Below the pieces are notes generated by a model. It made no database searches, was not told the DNA's origin, and saw only the letters and a program-made list of their open reading frames with translations. A stretch of DNA of 64,000 bases from Nocardioides sp. J54 (lineage in GTDB: Bacteria > Actinomycetota > Actinomycetes > Propionibacteriales > Nocardioidaceae). Positions 1 to 7,853 of this stretch are shown here, one piece after another. The number at the start of each line of letters is the position of its first letter. Position 1 is the first letter of the stretch. The DNA is taken from the NCBI RefSeq assembly GCF_000519005.1, contig NZ_JAER01000012.1, positions 1-64,000 on the forward strand, given 5' to 3'. The position numbers and the translations under genes are program-made.

Positions 1-97
1 CTCGGACAGGGCAGACTGGGGCAAGGCCATCGGTGGATCTCCTTCAGTGTGTCTCTTGGTCGTTTCACACCGAAGATCCCGCCGATGGCCGTCTACG
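1..97 (-). mobile_element. Edge of an IS256-family insertion sequence (transposase N-terminus, cut by window)
   Basis: Reading leftward, an ATG at 30-28 preceded by a GAAGGAGAT ribosome site opens the peptide MALPQSALSE and runs off the window. This N-terminus resembles the start of actinobacterial IS256-family transposases as I remember them. Only ten codons are visible, so the family call is tentative. The stretch between this start and the neighbouring regulator gene (31-97) would be the IS leader and terminal repeat, but I cannot place the exact end or a target duplication. The element probably ends close to, or inside, the 3' end of the CsoR-type gene. Confidence 0.5.
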
Positions 98-358
98 TCA
101 GGCAGCCTCGCCGTGGTCCCTCAAACCCCACCACTCCCGGGGACTCTTACGGCCGCCCTCGGTCAGACACTTCTCCAGGCCGGTGGCCACCAGCGCGTAG
201 CCACCTCGACTGATGGCCTTGTTGACGGCCGCAAGTTGCGTAAGGGCGTCTTCACACTCCGAGCCCTCCTCGAGCATCCGGATCACCGACGCGAGGTGTC
301 CATTGGCCCGCTTGAGGCGAGTGATGATCGCCTTGGTCTCCTCAGGTTCGAGCCGCAT
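98..358 (-). CDS. CsoR/CstR-family thiol-sensing transcriptional repressor
   Basis: An 86-residue all-helical DUF156-type repressor. The start at 358 (MRLEPEE) is preferred over an in-frame ATG at 376 because GGAGGG lies six bases upstream. Cys35 (in EEGSECED) and Cys64 (in LEKCLTE) match the two conserved cysteines of the family, but Gly60 occupies the position of the copper-ligand histidine of CsoR. Two Cys without the His is the pattern of CstR, the persulfide sensor that controls sulfurtransferase/persulfide dioxygenase operons. It overlaps the DUF302 gene upstream by 17 nt, so the two form one operon. The C-terminal tail after CLTEGG does not look like the usual family ending and may be altered by the adjacent IS. 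Likely operators are the C6/G6 palindromes at 788-839 and 49742-49796. Confidence 0.85.
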   Translation of the reverse strand: MRLEPEETKAIITRLKRANGHLASVIRMLEEGSECEDALTQLAAVNKAISRGGYALVATGLEKCLTEGGRKSPREWWGLRDHGEAA

Positions 359-758
359 CGGAACCCTCCATTTCACCGGTCAGAGCGTTCATCATCCCCG
401 ACAGCCGCTCGCGCGCCTCGCGCGCCACGTCGGCGAGGGCCGGACTGAACTCGGTCATCACCGCCGGGTCGAACACCTCGACCGTCGCCCCATCGCCGCT
501 GGCGGCCACCACCACATTGCAGGGCAGCATGGTCGCGACCCGCGGATCTGCGAGGAGCGCCTGGTGGGCCAGCTGTGGCCGGCAGGCGCCGAGGATGATC
601 CGCGGCTCGGTCTCGACGCCGAGCTTGGCCTGCAGCGTGGCGGCCATGTCGATCTCCGTGAGCACGCCGAAGCCGGCGTCGGCCAAGAGGCCACGGACGC
701 GCTCGACGGTGTCGTCGTACGGCGCCGCGACGGTGGCGCTGAGCGTGAAGTCAGTCAT
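342..758 (-). CDS. DUF302 domain protein
   Basis: A 138-residue single-domain DUF302 protein. The family hallmarks are present: a GACRPQLAHQAL segment near residue 57 and a MLPCNVVV segment near residue 77, giving two conserved cysteines. The biochemical role of DUF302 is not established; the domain often sits beside sulfur- or metal-stress genes. Start ATG at 758 is preceded by AAGGGAA. It is the first gene of a two-gene operon with the CsoR/CstR-type repressor and is transcribed away from the MMPL operon, so the palindromes at 788-839 could control both directions. Confidence 0.85.
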   Translation of the reverse strand: MTDFTLSATVAAPYDDTVERVRGLLADAGFGVLTEIDMAATLQAKLGVETEPRIILGACRPQLAHQALLADPRVATMLPCNVVVAASGDGATVEVFDPAVMTEFSPALADVAREARERLSGMMNALTGEMEGSDAART

Positions 759-787
759 TTCGTTCCCTTCGTCGCAGCCGACTCTAC

Positions 788-839
788 ATCCCCCCGGGGG
801 GTTATGCTAACGTCGGCCTGCATATCCCCCTGGGGGGTT
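788..839. promoter_or_regulatory. Paired C6/G6 palindromes, candidate CsoR/CstR operators
   Basis: Two near-identical palindromes sit in the divergent region: ATCCCCCCGGGGGGTT (788-803) and ATCCCCCTGGGGGGTT (824-839), centres about 36 bp apart. C-run/G-run dyads are typical of CsoR-family DNA targets. The sequence TATGCTAAC follows the first box and may be the -10 region of the MMPL operon. The same pair, with 38 bp spacing and the same TTNTGCTA follow-on, recurs at 49742-49796 before the rhodanese operon. Confidence 0.75.
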
Positions 840-862
840 CCGATCTGAAGGGTTCAACCACT

Positions 863-3019
863 GTGCAGACGACACGCGAGTCAGCCGACGTACACGTCGC
901 GACGACAACCGACACAGGGCCGCTGGGCCGACTGGGGATCTGGGTGACGAACCATCGGCGCCTCGTGACCGTGGCCTGGATCCTGATCGTCGTCGGCCTC
1001 GGGGTATTCGCACCCGCCGTGGAGAAGAACCTCTCCGGCGCCGGGTGGCAGGCCGATGGCTCGGAGTCGGTCGCGGTACGTGAGCTCGCCCAGGACCACT
1101 TCGGCGGCAACGCCAGCCACGCGATCCAGGTCGTCGTGCACAGCACCGACGGCCCGGTCACCGAGGGCGAGGGGCGGGACGTGCTCGCGGAGGTGACCCG
1201 CACCCTCGAGGAGGAGCCGCGCCTCGCGGAGGTCGTCGCCCCGATGCCCGGCGTCAGCCTCTCGGAGGACGGTCGGACCGCGATCGTCCTCGCCGGAGCC
1301 GGCGTGGACACAAACGAGATGGTCCGGGTCGCCACCGACCTCAAGGAAGGGCTTCAGGGCCTGTCTACCGACAGGGTGCAGGTCAACCCCACCGGATCCT
1401 CGCTGCTGTGGTCGGACTTCAACGAGGCGAACCTCGAGGCGATGTTGACCTCGGAGATGATCTCGTGGCCGGTCACCCTGGCCATCCTCGTCCTGGCGTT
1501 CGGCGCGCTGGTCGCCGCCGGCCTGCCGCTGATCCTGACCCTCGCCGGACTGGTCGCCTCGGCCGGTTCCCTGGTGCTCATCAACGAACTGGTTCCGGTC
1601 TCCATCTGGGCCATGAACTTCGCGATGATGTTCGCCCTCGCCCTGGGCATCGACTACGCCTTGTTCCTCGTGGTCCGCTACCGGGCGGCCCGCATGGGCC
1701 ACCACGAGACCGCCCGTGAGGCGATCGCCGAGACCATGGACACCGCAGGCAAAGCCGTTCTCCTCTCCGGCGCTACCGTCCTGATCTCGCTGTCCGCGGT
1801 GATGCTCGTCCCGTCGCCGTCGTTCCGGTCGATGGCGGGCGGCATCATGCTCTCGGTCGTGTTCGTGCTTGCGGCGACGCTGACCCTGCTTCCCCTGGTG
1901 TTGTTCAAGCTCGACCACAAGATCAACAAGTTCTCGCTCCCGTGGGTCAACGCCGGTGAGCATCGCTCCCCCGCGTTCGCCGCCTGGGGCGAGCGACTCT
2001 GGCGCCGCCCGGTCATCTTCGGTCTCGGCTCGCTGGTCGTGCTCGTCGCACTCGCCGCGCCGATCCTCGGCCTCAAGACCGCGATGCCCTCGATCAAGGT
2101 CCTCCCCGAGGACGCCAGCGCACGCATCGGCTATGACCAGGTCCAGGACGCGTTCGGCACCGGAGCACCCGGCATGCTGCAGGTCGTCACCGACAACGAC
2201 GACGCAGAGGAAGCCGCCCGCGTCCTGGAGGCGGACTCGGGCATCGGCGCCGTGCTGCCGGCAATGCCCGCAGCCGACAGGAGCGACCACGCGCTCATTC
2301 AGGCCGTCCCCACCGTCGATCCGTCCGACCCGGACCTCGGTGACACCGTCGAGCGCCTCCGCGCCGACCTGCCCAGGTCTGCACTGGTCGGCGGTGCCGC
2401 GGTGGAGAACATCGACCTCAAGACCCAGCTCGACGAGTCCACGCCCCTGGTTATCGGGGTCGTCCTCGTCCTCGGGTTCCTGTTGCTTCTCGTCGCGCTG
2501 CAGGCCCCGCTGATCTCGCTGCTCGGCACACTCGCCAGCCTGCTCTCGACCGCCGCCGCCTTCGGTGTCGCCCGACTGGTGTTCCAGGACGGCCACGGCG
2601 CCGGGCTGCTCGGGTTCGAGAGCCAAGGCTTCCTCGACGCTTGGGCTCCGGTGTTCTTCTTCGCGATGATCTTCGCCATCGCGATGGACTACACCGTCTT
2701 CCTGCTCGCCTCCGCCAAGGAACACTGGGAGAAGACCGGTGACCCCCGCGAGGCCATGGTCGGCGCAGTCGCGCACTCGGGGCGCGTCATCTTCGCCGCC
2801 GGCGGCGTGATGGTCGCCGTGTTCTTCACCTTCGCCCTCTCCGGCCCCCTGCCGCCCAAGGAGATGGGCGTCATCCTCGGCATCGCAGTTCTCCTCGACG
2901 CCTTCCTCGTCCGGCTCGTGCTGCTGCCCGTGATGCTCCGTCTCGCCGGACGCGCCGCCTGGGCCAGCCCGGCCTGGCTGCGCCGAATCCTCCCGAAGAT
3001 CACCTTCTCCCACGGCTGA
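863..3019 (+). CDS. MMPL-family RND transporter
   Basis: A 718-residue membrane exporter of the MMPL (actinobacterial RND) family. There is one transmembrane helix near the N-terminus, a periplasmic loop, a block of helices around residues 190-345, a second periplasmic loop, and a second block around 530-705. The proton-relay Asp-Tyr pairs are visible in GIDYALFL (about 262-269) and AMDYTVFL (about 607-614). Family members export lipids, siderophores or small toxic compounds; the substrate here is unknown. Start GTG at 863 lies directly after the paired palindromes. It heads an operon with an AhpD-like protein, a Cys-rich mini-protein and a DUF2892 protein, which suggests a stress-export role rather than cell-wall lipid export (inference). 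Confidence 0.9.
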   Translation: MQTTRESADVHVATTTDTGPLGRLGIWVTNHRRLVTVAWILIVVGLGVFAPAVEKNLSGAGWQADGSESVAVRELAQDHFGGNASHAIQVVVHSTDGPVTEGEGRDVLAEVTRTLEEEPRLAEVVAPMPGVSLSEDGRTAIVLAGAGVDTNEMVRVATDLKEGLQGLSTDRVQVNPTGSSLLWSDFNEANLEAMLTSEMISWPVTLAILVLAFGALVAAGLPLILTLAGLVASAGSLVLINELVPVSIWAMNFAMMFALALGIDYALFLVVRYRAARMGHHETAREAIAETMDTAGKAVLLSGATVLISLSAVMLVPSPSFRSMAGGIMLSVVFVLAATLTLLPLVLFKLDHKINKFSLPWVNAGEHRSPAFAAWGERLWRRPVIFGLGSLVVLVALAAPILGLKTAMPSIKVLPEDASARIGYDQVQDAFGTGAPGMLQVVTDNDDAEEAARVLEADSGIGAVLPAMPAADRSDHALIQAVPTVDPSDPDLGDTVERLRADLPRSALVGGAAVENIDLKTQLDESTPLVIGVVLVLGFLLLLVALQAPLISLLGTLASLLSTAAAFGVARLVFQDGHGAGLLGFESQGFLDAWAPVFFFAMIFAIAMDYTVFLLASAKEHWEKTGDPREAMVGAVAHSGRVIFAAGGVMVAVFFTFALSGPLPPKEMGVILGIAVLLDAFLVRLVLLPVMLRLAGRAAWASPAWLRRILPKITFSHG

Positions 3020-3030
3020 AAGGAACACCC

Positions 3031-3420
3031 ATGACCGCCATCCACGTGCACGGCTCACCGCACGGCAAGGCCGTCCTGCGCGATATCGGCCCGCTCCACC
3101 AGGAGCTGCGGCGCGCGATCCCAGAGGTCTACAAGGGCTTCGGCGAGCTGTCGAAGGCAGCCTTCGCCGACGGTGCCCTGGACCGCAAGACCAAGGAACT
3201 CATCGCCTTCGCGATCGGGGTCGTCGAGGGCTGCGACGGCTGCATCGCCTCCCACGGCCAGGCAGCCGCCCGCGCCGGCGCCACCCCGCAGGAGGCAGCC
3301 GAGGCGATCGGCGTCACCTTCCTGATGCACGGGGGCCCGGCGACCATCCACGGTGCACGCGCCTTCGACGCCTTCTGCGAGTTCGTCGACGCCATCGACG
3401 CCGGTGAAGCCCCGGCCTGA
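3031..3420 (+). CDS. AhpD-like carboxymuconolactone decarboxylase-family protein
   Basis: A 129-residue all-alpha protein of the CMD/AhpD family. The redox motif is complete: Cys68 and Cys71 in CDGC followed by His75, the CxxCxxxH arrangement of AhpD-type peroxidase partners and related disulfide reductases. It begins 11 nt after the MMPL stop with AAAGGAA upstream, so it is co-transcribed. In this operon it probably handles thiol or peroxide/persulfide chemistry; the reductant and substrate cannot be read from sequence. Confidence 0.85.
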   Translation: MTAIHVHGSPHGKAVLRDIGPLHQELRRAIPEVYKGFGELSKAAFADGALDRKTKELIAFAIGVVEGCDGCIASHGQAAARAGATPQEAAEAIGVTFLMHGGPATIHGARAFDAFCEFVDAIDAGEAPA

Positions 3421-3438
3421 CCCCGAGAGGAATCGACC

Positions 3439-3609
3439 ATGTGCCACCCGAAGAAGTGCCGCACCTGCGGCAAGACCACCTGGTCCGGCTGCGGCCAGCA
3501 CATTGACCAGGTCAAGGCTCGTGTGCCAGCCGAGCAGTGGTGCGCCGGCCACACCGCCGACGCCAACGACCCCAACGGCGGCTGGCTCAGCCGCATCCTC
3601 GGCCGCTGA
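3439..3609 (+). CDS. Cys-rich mini-protein (56 aa), possible zinc or metal binder
   Basis: A 56-codon gene between the AhpD-like gene and the DUF2892 gene. ATG at 3439 has GAGAGGAA upstream, and the reading frame has GC-rich third positions. Cysteines at 2, 7, 10, 18 and 35, with His at 3 and 21, form a CHPKKCRTCGKT..CGQH pattern resembling a zinc ribbon. The protein ends in GGWLSRILGR, a short amphipathic tail. I recognise no named family with certainty. Position and cysteine content suggest metal or sulfane-sulfur binding for the surrounding stress operon. Confidence 0.7.
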   Translation: MCHPKKCRTCGKTTWSGCGQHIDQVKARVPAEQWCAGHTADANDPNGGWLSRILGR

Positions 3610-3632
3610 CGGCCCAGACGAAAGTGAACGCA

Positions 3633-3836
3633 ATGAACGTCGACCGCGCCGTGTTCCTGATGGCTGGCACCATCACCCTCCTCGGCCTGCTGCTCGCCCT
3701 TATCGTCTCGCAGTGGTTCCTGCTCCTGCCCGCCTTCGTCGGAGCCAACATGCTCCAGGCCAGCATCACCGGCCTCTGCCCCGCCGCGATGATCTTCAAG
3801 CGCATGGGCATGCCAGCGGGCTGCGCGTTCAACTGA
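3633..3836 (+). CDS. DUF2892 (YgaP-type) small inner-membrane protein
   Basis: A 67-residue protein with two hydrophobic segments (about residues 8-24 and 27-52) separated by a short turn, ending in MPAGCAFN. The start MNVDRAV and the LLPAFVGANMLQASITGLCP segment match DUF2892, the membrane domain found fused to or next to rhodaneses such as YgaP. ATG at 3633 is preferred over longer upstream in-frame starts because those extend into the previous gene in another frame. Last gene of the MMPL operon. A DUF2892 protein here links this operon to sulfane-sulfur handling, as does the shared operator with the rhodanese operon. Confidence 0.8.
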   Translation: MNVDRAVFLMAGTITLLGLLLALIVSQWFLLLPAFVGANMLQASITGLCPAAMIFKRMGMPAGCAFN

Positions 3837-4691
3837 GGCCATCCGCAAGGGAGCCGATCGCATACGCTCGCTTGGCCGAGTGCAGGCACGTGAACTGACA
3901 CGACCGTCTCGAGGCGGAACCGGGCACGGAGGGAGATCTGAGATGCACGGTCCTACGATGCTTACGGGCTCGACATCTGCCAGCGTCTTCCGATGTCGTG
4001 CGTACCACCTGCACCCCACCGCCACCCTGAATCGGCATTTCCGCAGGTCAGATCACTAGCGGCATCAGAACTACGACATCTGATCCAGTGGGCGGAACCC
4101 GCCCCTGACCGCGATCACCGAACCCCCGTCGGCGTGTTCCCCTGGAGCGCCGGCGGGGGTTCGCGCTTGCCCGGCCCGGGGAGAAGCCGCCCGGTGGGCC
4201 CTCTGGTTGCGACCTGGGACCGCGACGGTCTGGGGAGCGGACCGACCAGACCTGTCGGCGGAGAGCGCCTCGTCGGGGCCACGCCAAGGCGCCGACGGCA
4301 CGGCCCGGCAGGATCTCCGGAGTTTGTGGCCGACACCAGCGGAACCGATAGGCCGCATCACCAGCGCGGACCCGTATGGCGGCCGATCCTCGAGGCACAG
4401 GTTGTCTGACAACGTGCGCCGAGATCGGGCGGCGCACCCGGGGAGGGCAGGAGGCCATGAGCTCCCGCGGTGCGCACCATGACTCCTTCCGCCGGCGTCG
4501 CCAGGCACGGCCGGTCGCGTGTGGGACCACGACCAAGGGACGCTCCCGGTGCCGTCGCCAGCGGCGCTGGCGGAAGGGCCTGCCGCACCGGCAGACAGCA
4601 GGAGCTGGACCCAGCTGCTTGCGACGGTTTCGTGCCGGCACCACGCAGGCAGCTCGCCACGATCCCCTCGCAGTCACCGAAGGGGATCGCC
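3837..4691. other. Long stretch with no convincing gene
   Basis: About 850 bases in which the open frames on both strands encode low-complexity Arg/Pro/Gly peptides without recognisable domains and without a good ribosome site. Codon-position bias is not clearly that of any frame. It may be decayed DNA between the stress operon and the next genes; I saw no transposase motif, tRNA or clear repeat in it. Confidence 0.5.
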
Positions 4692-4877
4692 GTGGTAGAC
4701 GACCACGCCGAGTCGATCAGGACGCTCACCTACAGCGTCGAACGCCTCGCGGACGCCCTCACGTACCTCGCCGAGAGGCACCAGGCCCTCGCCGAACGTG
4801 TCGAAGCGCTCGAGGCCACGGTCAGCGCCCTCGACGACATCTGCCATCGGAGCGTCCGGGACCGCCACCCAGGATGA
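4692..4877 (+). CDS. Small coiled-coil hypothetical protein (61 aa)
   Basis: A GTG start at 4692 with AAGGGGA six bases upstream opens a 61-codon frame. The peptide (VVDDHAESIRTLTYSVERLADAL onward, split for length) has leucines, valines and alanines in heptad spacing through about residue 52, as in a short coiled coil. A strong hairpin follows at 4931-4959. No family is recognised. Frame, ribosome site and terminator together make it plausible, but it could be spurious. Confidence 0.4.
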   Translation: MVDDHAESIRTLTYSVERLADALTYLAERHQALAERVEALEATVSALDDICHRSVRDRHPG

Positions 4878-4930
4878 GGCGTGGCCCCTGTGGTGCAGGT
4901 CGAGGACACGGTTCCCAGGACGCGACCGTC

Positions 4931-4959
4931 GCCGGCAGGGGTCCGAAGCCCCTGCCGGC
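4931..4959. terminator. Perfect 11-bp hairpin, bidirectional terminator candidate
   Basis: GCCGGCAGGGG and its exact complement CCCCTGCCGGC flank a 7-nt loop. It lies between the plus-strand mini-gene ending at 4877 and the minus-strand MscS-like gene ending at 4969, where a shared terminator is expected. There is no T-run, as is common in GC-rich actinobacteria. Confidence 0.65.
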
Positions 4960-4968
4960 ACTCGGGCG

Positions 4969-5799
4969 TCAGGGACGCTCGCCGCGGCCTTCTGTCGACC
5001 AGGTGGTCGTCGGGTCGAACTGTTGCGTACTGGTGCTGGGATCGGTGACGCCCGGAGGCGGCGTCGGCGGCGGCGTCTGGCGCGCGGGAGGTGCGGCGCT
5101 CGTGCTCGCCTGCCCGGCGTGACGTCGCGAACGAGTGCGCTCGGCCTCCTCACGGCCCTTCCGATAAGCGTCCTCGAGCATCGACTGGGCCACCGGGCGT
5201 CCCCCGAGCCCGAAGGCGAGCGCCAGACCCAGCGCGAGCGCCCCCATGGTGGCCGCGAACGCGATGCGGACGATCTCAGGTGCGATCTGGAGCTGCTCGA
5301 GGATCATGAACAGCGCAATGACCATCACCACGGCAGGAGCCACCGTCGCGACGATCCGCCCCGTGGGCGTGTCACCCATCGTCCGGGACACAGCGGCGGC
5401 GATGCCGCCGGAGACCAGGGCCGCGACGACGAAGATGGCGATCGCCACGAGGACGTTCGGCAGGTAGGCCAGGACCTCGTTCATGAACCTGGTGAGCTCC
5501 GGGATGTCCAGGGCGGTCACCGCAGCCACCGCGAAGAACACCAGCACGAACCAGAAGGCGACCAGCGCGACGGCGTGCGACACGCTGGCACCGGGCAGTG
5601 CCCGCTCGACGTAACTGTGCGCACGGGACCGCTGCATGTGACCGTCGATGCCCGTCATGGACAGGCCCTTGCGCACCGCGGTGCGGACGAGTCTCGCCAC
5701 GATCCACCCGATGACCAGCAGGACCAGGAAGCCGATCAGGTTCGGCAGGAAGCCGATGAACCTGTCCAGGGCATTCTGCAGGCTGTTCTCGATATCCAT
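4969..5799 (-). CDS. MscS-like TM-helix membrane protein (mechanosensitive channel family)
   Basis: A 276-residue integral membrane protein built from repeated conserved TM-helix units (PF05552-like): hydrophobic segments near residues 12-35, 77-100, 115-140, 155-175 and 183-205. The start MDIENSL at 5799 is preferred over an ATG 36 nt upstream because GGAGAG sits seven bases before it. The tail from about residue 215 is polar and Pro/Thr-rich and probably cytoplasmic. Relatives such as CmpX are linked to membrane-tension or envelope stress responses. The soluble beta domain of true MscS channels is not evident, so channel activity is uncertain. Monocistronic. Confidence 0.8.
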   Translation of the reverse strand: MDIENSLQNALDRFIGFLPNLIGFLVLLVIGWIVARLVRTAVRKGLSMTGIDGHMQRSRAHSYVERALPGASVSHAVALVAFWFVLVFFAVAAVTALDIPELTRFMNEVLAYLPNVLVAIAIFVVAALVSGGIAAAVSRTMGDTPTGRIVATVAPAVVMVIALFMILEQLQIAPEIVRIAFAATMGALALGLALAFGLGGRPVAQSMLEDAYRKGREEAERTRSRRHAGQASTSAAPPARQTPPPTPPPGVTDPSTSTQQFDPTTTWSTEGRGERP

Positions 5800-6266
5800 T
5801 TGTTCTCTCCCCCCGAAGGTCGCAGGACTCCCCACGACGTGCAGGAGCAGTACCTCCCGCGACCACCGTCACACGGGGCGGAGTCGTGCGACCGGCCCGC
5901 GCGTGGGGTCCTCTCGGTACGTCGACAACCGCGCTGAAGCCTGAGGAACTGGCTGCCTAGCCAGCGCCTATTGGGCACCTACCTCCACCAGGCGCAGGCG
6001 TACCGTCGCCAGATCCGCGCTGACCTGAGAAAACACTGCAACTCGAAGGGGTCGGCGAGGTGGCACCAGAGGTACTACGACATCCAGGCCCAGGTAGAGG
6101 AGAGCGGGCCGGACTCGTTCTCCTTGGTCGGCGGGTGGCGGCTGACCTGCGGAGCTCCCGCGGGTCAGCCGCCGCTCCCCGGTGGGGCGCACGCGAGGAG
6201 CATCTGAGGTCGCACGGATGCGGAGACCTGATCGAGCTCGGTCTCGCGAGATCGACCGCACGCCGG
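5800..6266. other. Intergenic stretch with promoter DNA and one hairpin
   Basis: This holds the upstream region of the MscS-like gene (reading leftward) and the downstream region of the TetR gene. A TTG-initiated frame at 5971-6207 encodes a peptide with no recognisable domain and runs through the terminator hairpin at 6137-6173, so I do not call it a gene. Confidence 0.5.
6137..6173 (-). terminator. Long stable hairpin downstream of the TetR gene
   Basis: GGCGGCTGACC (6137-6147) pairs with GGTCAGCCGCC (6163-6173), and the pairing continues inward through TGCGG/CCGCG to a 5-nt loop, giving about 16 paired bases with one G-T wobble. It lies 94 nt past the TetR stop codon at 6267 (reading leftward) and is its most likely terminator. 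Confidence 0.55.
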
Positions 6267-6815
6267 TCAGGTGGGACGGGTCCACTGCTCGGCTAGTCGC
6301 CTGCAGATCGCCTGCTGCTCCTCCTGGCTCAGCCCGTGGGTCAGGAGTCCTTCGACGGTGAAGACGCCGATCTTGACCTCGGCGTCGAGCCCGGCATGGT
6401 CGACGCCCGCCTGGGCGAGGGCCTCGCGGAACATGCCTTCTGCAATGGCGTGGAAACCGGTGTGCCACTCGTCGATGGCAGGTGAGTGCGCTGCCCGCGC
6501 GTGGACGGTGTTGACGAGACGCTGCATCTGCTGCAGCTGCCGAACCACCCAGACGACCTGGTCCTCCAACGGCGCGGTCGCGACGCGTTCGTAGTCACCC
6601 AGGGCTTCGGTCAGCACGTCGTCGAGCACGGCGAGAAGGACGTCGTCCTTGTCTGCGAAGTACCAGTAGATCGTGTTGCCGGCCACCCCCGCGGCCTTGG
6701 CGAGGCTCGCCATGGAGGTGTTCTCGTACCCGTGCTCGATGAACAGCCGGCGCGCCTCGACGAGCAGCTCTGCGCGCTTCTCCTCGCGGTCCTGGTGGCG
6801 CTTGTTCGCGGGCAT
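6267..6815 (-). CDS. TetR/AcrR-family transcriptional regulator
   Basis: A 182-residue regulator. The N-terminal helix-turn-helix spans about residues 12-58, with the family signature MASLAKAAGVAGNTIYWYF and a following KDDVLLAVLDDVL helix. The C-terminal ligand domain is unassigned. Start ATG at 6815 (MPANKRH) fits the usual TetR length; longer frames upstream would run through the divergent hydrolase. It is divergent from that hydrolase, and the 126-nt gap contains a 42-bp imperfect palindrome and a second dyad, so it very probably represses both itself and the hydrolase. Confidence 0.9.
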   Translation of the reverse strand: MPANKRHQDREEKRAELLVEARRLFIEHGYENTSMASLAKAAGVAGNTIYWYFADKDDVLLAVLDDVLTEALGDYERVATAPLEDQVVWVVRQLQQMQRLVNTVHARAAHSPAIDEWHTGFHAIAEGMFREALAQAGVDHAGLDAEVKIGVFTVEGLLTHGLSQEEQQAICRRLAEQWTRPT

Positions 6816-6834
6816 GGACGGGACCCTACCGCTC

Positions 6835-6916
6835 TCTTGATCATCGTTCCAGAGCGCTCTTGAACGGCAATCAAGATCGGTGCTACGGTCGCTCGAGATC
6901 CTTGAATGCGATTCAA
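6835..6916. promoter_or_regulatory. TetR operator region: 42-bp dyad plus a 15-bp dyad
   Basis: A long inverted repeat (6835-6876) centres between 6855 and 6856; its left arm TCTTGATCATCGTTCCAGAGC matches the reverse complement of the right arm at 17 of 21 positions. A second dyad TTGAATGCGATTCAA (6902-6916) lies 26 bp before the hydrolase start. The shared TTGA/TCAA elements suggest two sites for one regulator, the adjacent TetR protein. Confidence 0.65.
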
Positions 6917-6941
6917 CAGCAGTGCGAAGGGACCACCAGAG

Positions 6942-7853
6942 ATGACCGGCTACACCCGCGAGGACGTCACGTTCGACTCGCAAGGAACGGCATGCGCAGC
7001 GTGGCTGTACCGCCCGAGCGGGACGCAGAATCCGCCGATCGTCGTGATGGCGCACGGATTCGCAGCGATCCGGGCCCTCCGCCTGGACGCGTACGCCGCG
7101 CGCTTCGCCGAGGCCGGCTACGCCGTTCTCGTCTTCGACTACCGAGGGTGGGGCGACAGTGCGGGCGAACCGCGACGTGTGCTCGACATCCGCGCCCAGC
7201 ACCGCGACTGGCGCGCCGCCATCGCCCACGCCCGCAGCATCGAGGGCATCGACGCCAATCGCGTCGTGCTCTGGGGGACGTCGTTCGGTGGCGGTCACGC
7301 GTTGCGCCTGGCCGCAGAGGACCACACCCTCGCCGCTGTCATCGCGCAGGTCCCGCACATCAGCGGCCCGGCGTCGGCCTTTTCCCAGCCACCGGGGCTC
7401 GTCGCGCGGTTGATCGCTGCCGGTCTCTGGGACCAGCTGCGCGCGCTGCTCGGCCACCAGCCGTACCGGGTGGACGCTGCCGGCTATCCGGGCGACCTGG
7501 CGATGATGACCTCGCCGGACGCCGCGCCGATGGCGATGCGCCTGGCCGGCGACCGCTACGAGGAGCTGCTCCCGGAGAACAACGTGGCAGCACGTATCGC
7601 GCTGCGGGTGCCCTTCTACTCCCCCGGCCGTCTGGCCCCCAGGATCACAGCTCCCACCCTCGTGCAGATCGCCGAGCGCGACACCGTCACCCCGTTCAAG
7701 GTCGCGCAGCGGGCCGCCGCGAAGCTTCCCAACGGCGAGGTCCGCACCTACGACTGCCAGCACTTCGAGCCCTACCTCGACCCCTACTTCGACACCGTCG
7801 TCGGCGACCAGCTCGACTTCCTCAGGGCCCACGTGCCGCTAGCCGCATCCTGA
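6942..7853 (+). CDS. Alpha/beta hydrolase (YcjY/dienelactone-hydrolase-like)
   Basis: A 303-residue soluble hydrolase. The nucleophile elbow GTSFGG places Ser114; Asp247 in AERDTVTPF and His274 in CQHFEPY complete a plausible Ser-Asp-His triad. An oxyanion-region motif MAHGFAAIRA lies near residue 33. Start ATG at 6942 (MTGYTRED) with GAAGGGA upstream is preferred over an earlier ATG at 6906 that lies within the operator. The natural ester or thioester substrate is unknown. It is divergent from and probably controlled by the TetR regulator. Confidence 0.88.
   Translation: MTGYTREDVTFDSQGTACAAWLYRPSGTQNPPIVVMAHGFAAIRALRLDAYAARFAEAGYAVLVFDYRGWGDSAGEPRRVLDIRAQHRDWRAAIAHARSIEGIDANRVVLWGTSFGGGHALRLAAEDHTLAAVIAQVPHISGPASAFSQPPGLVARLIAAGLWDQLRALLGHQPYRVDAAGYPGDLAMMTSPDAAPMAMRLAGDRYEELLPENNVAARIALRVPFYSPGRLAPRITAPTLVQIAERDTVTPFKVAQRAAAKLPNGEVRTYDCQHFEPYLDPYFDTVVGDQLDFLRAHVPLAAS

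Noticed and set aside
881-3058. Very long open frame antisense to the MMPL gene (725 codons)
   Set aside because: It is rich in Glu/Gly/Arg/His with no domain, and mirrors the GC codon bias of the real gene on the other strand.
4048-4677. 209-codon minus-strand frame in the sparse region
   Set aside because: Arg/Pro/Gly-rich sequence with no domain, start signal or neighbour support.
5971-6207. 78-codon plus-strand frame in the MscS/TetR gap
   Set aside because: TTG start, no ribosome site, no domain, and it runs through a terminator-like hairpin.
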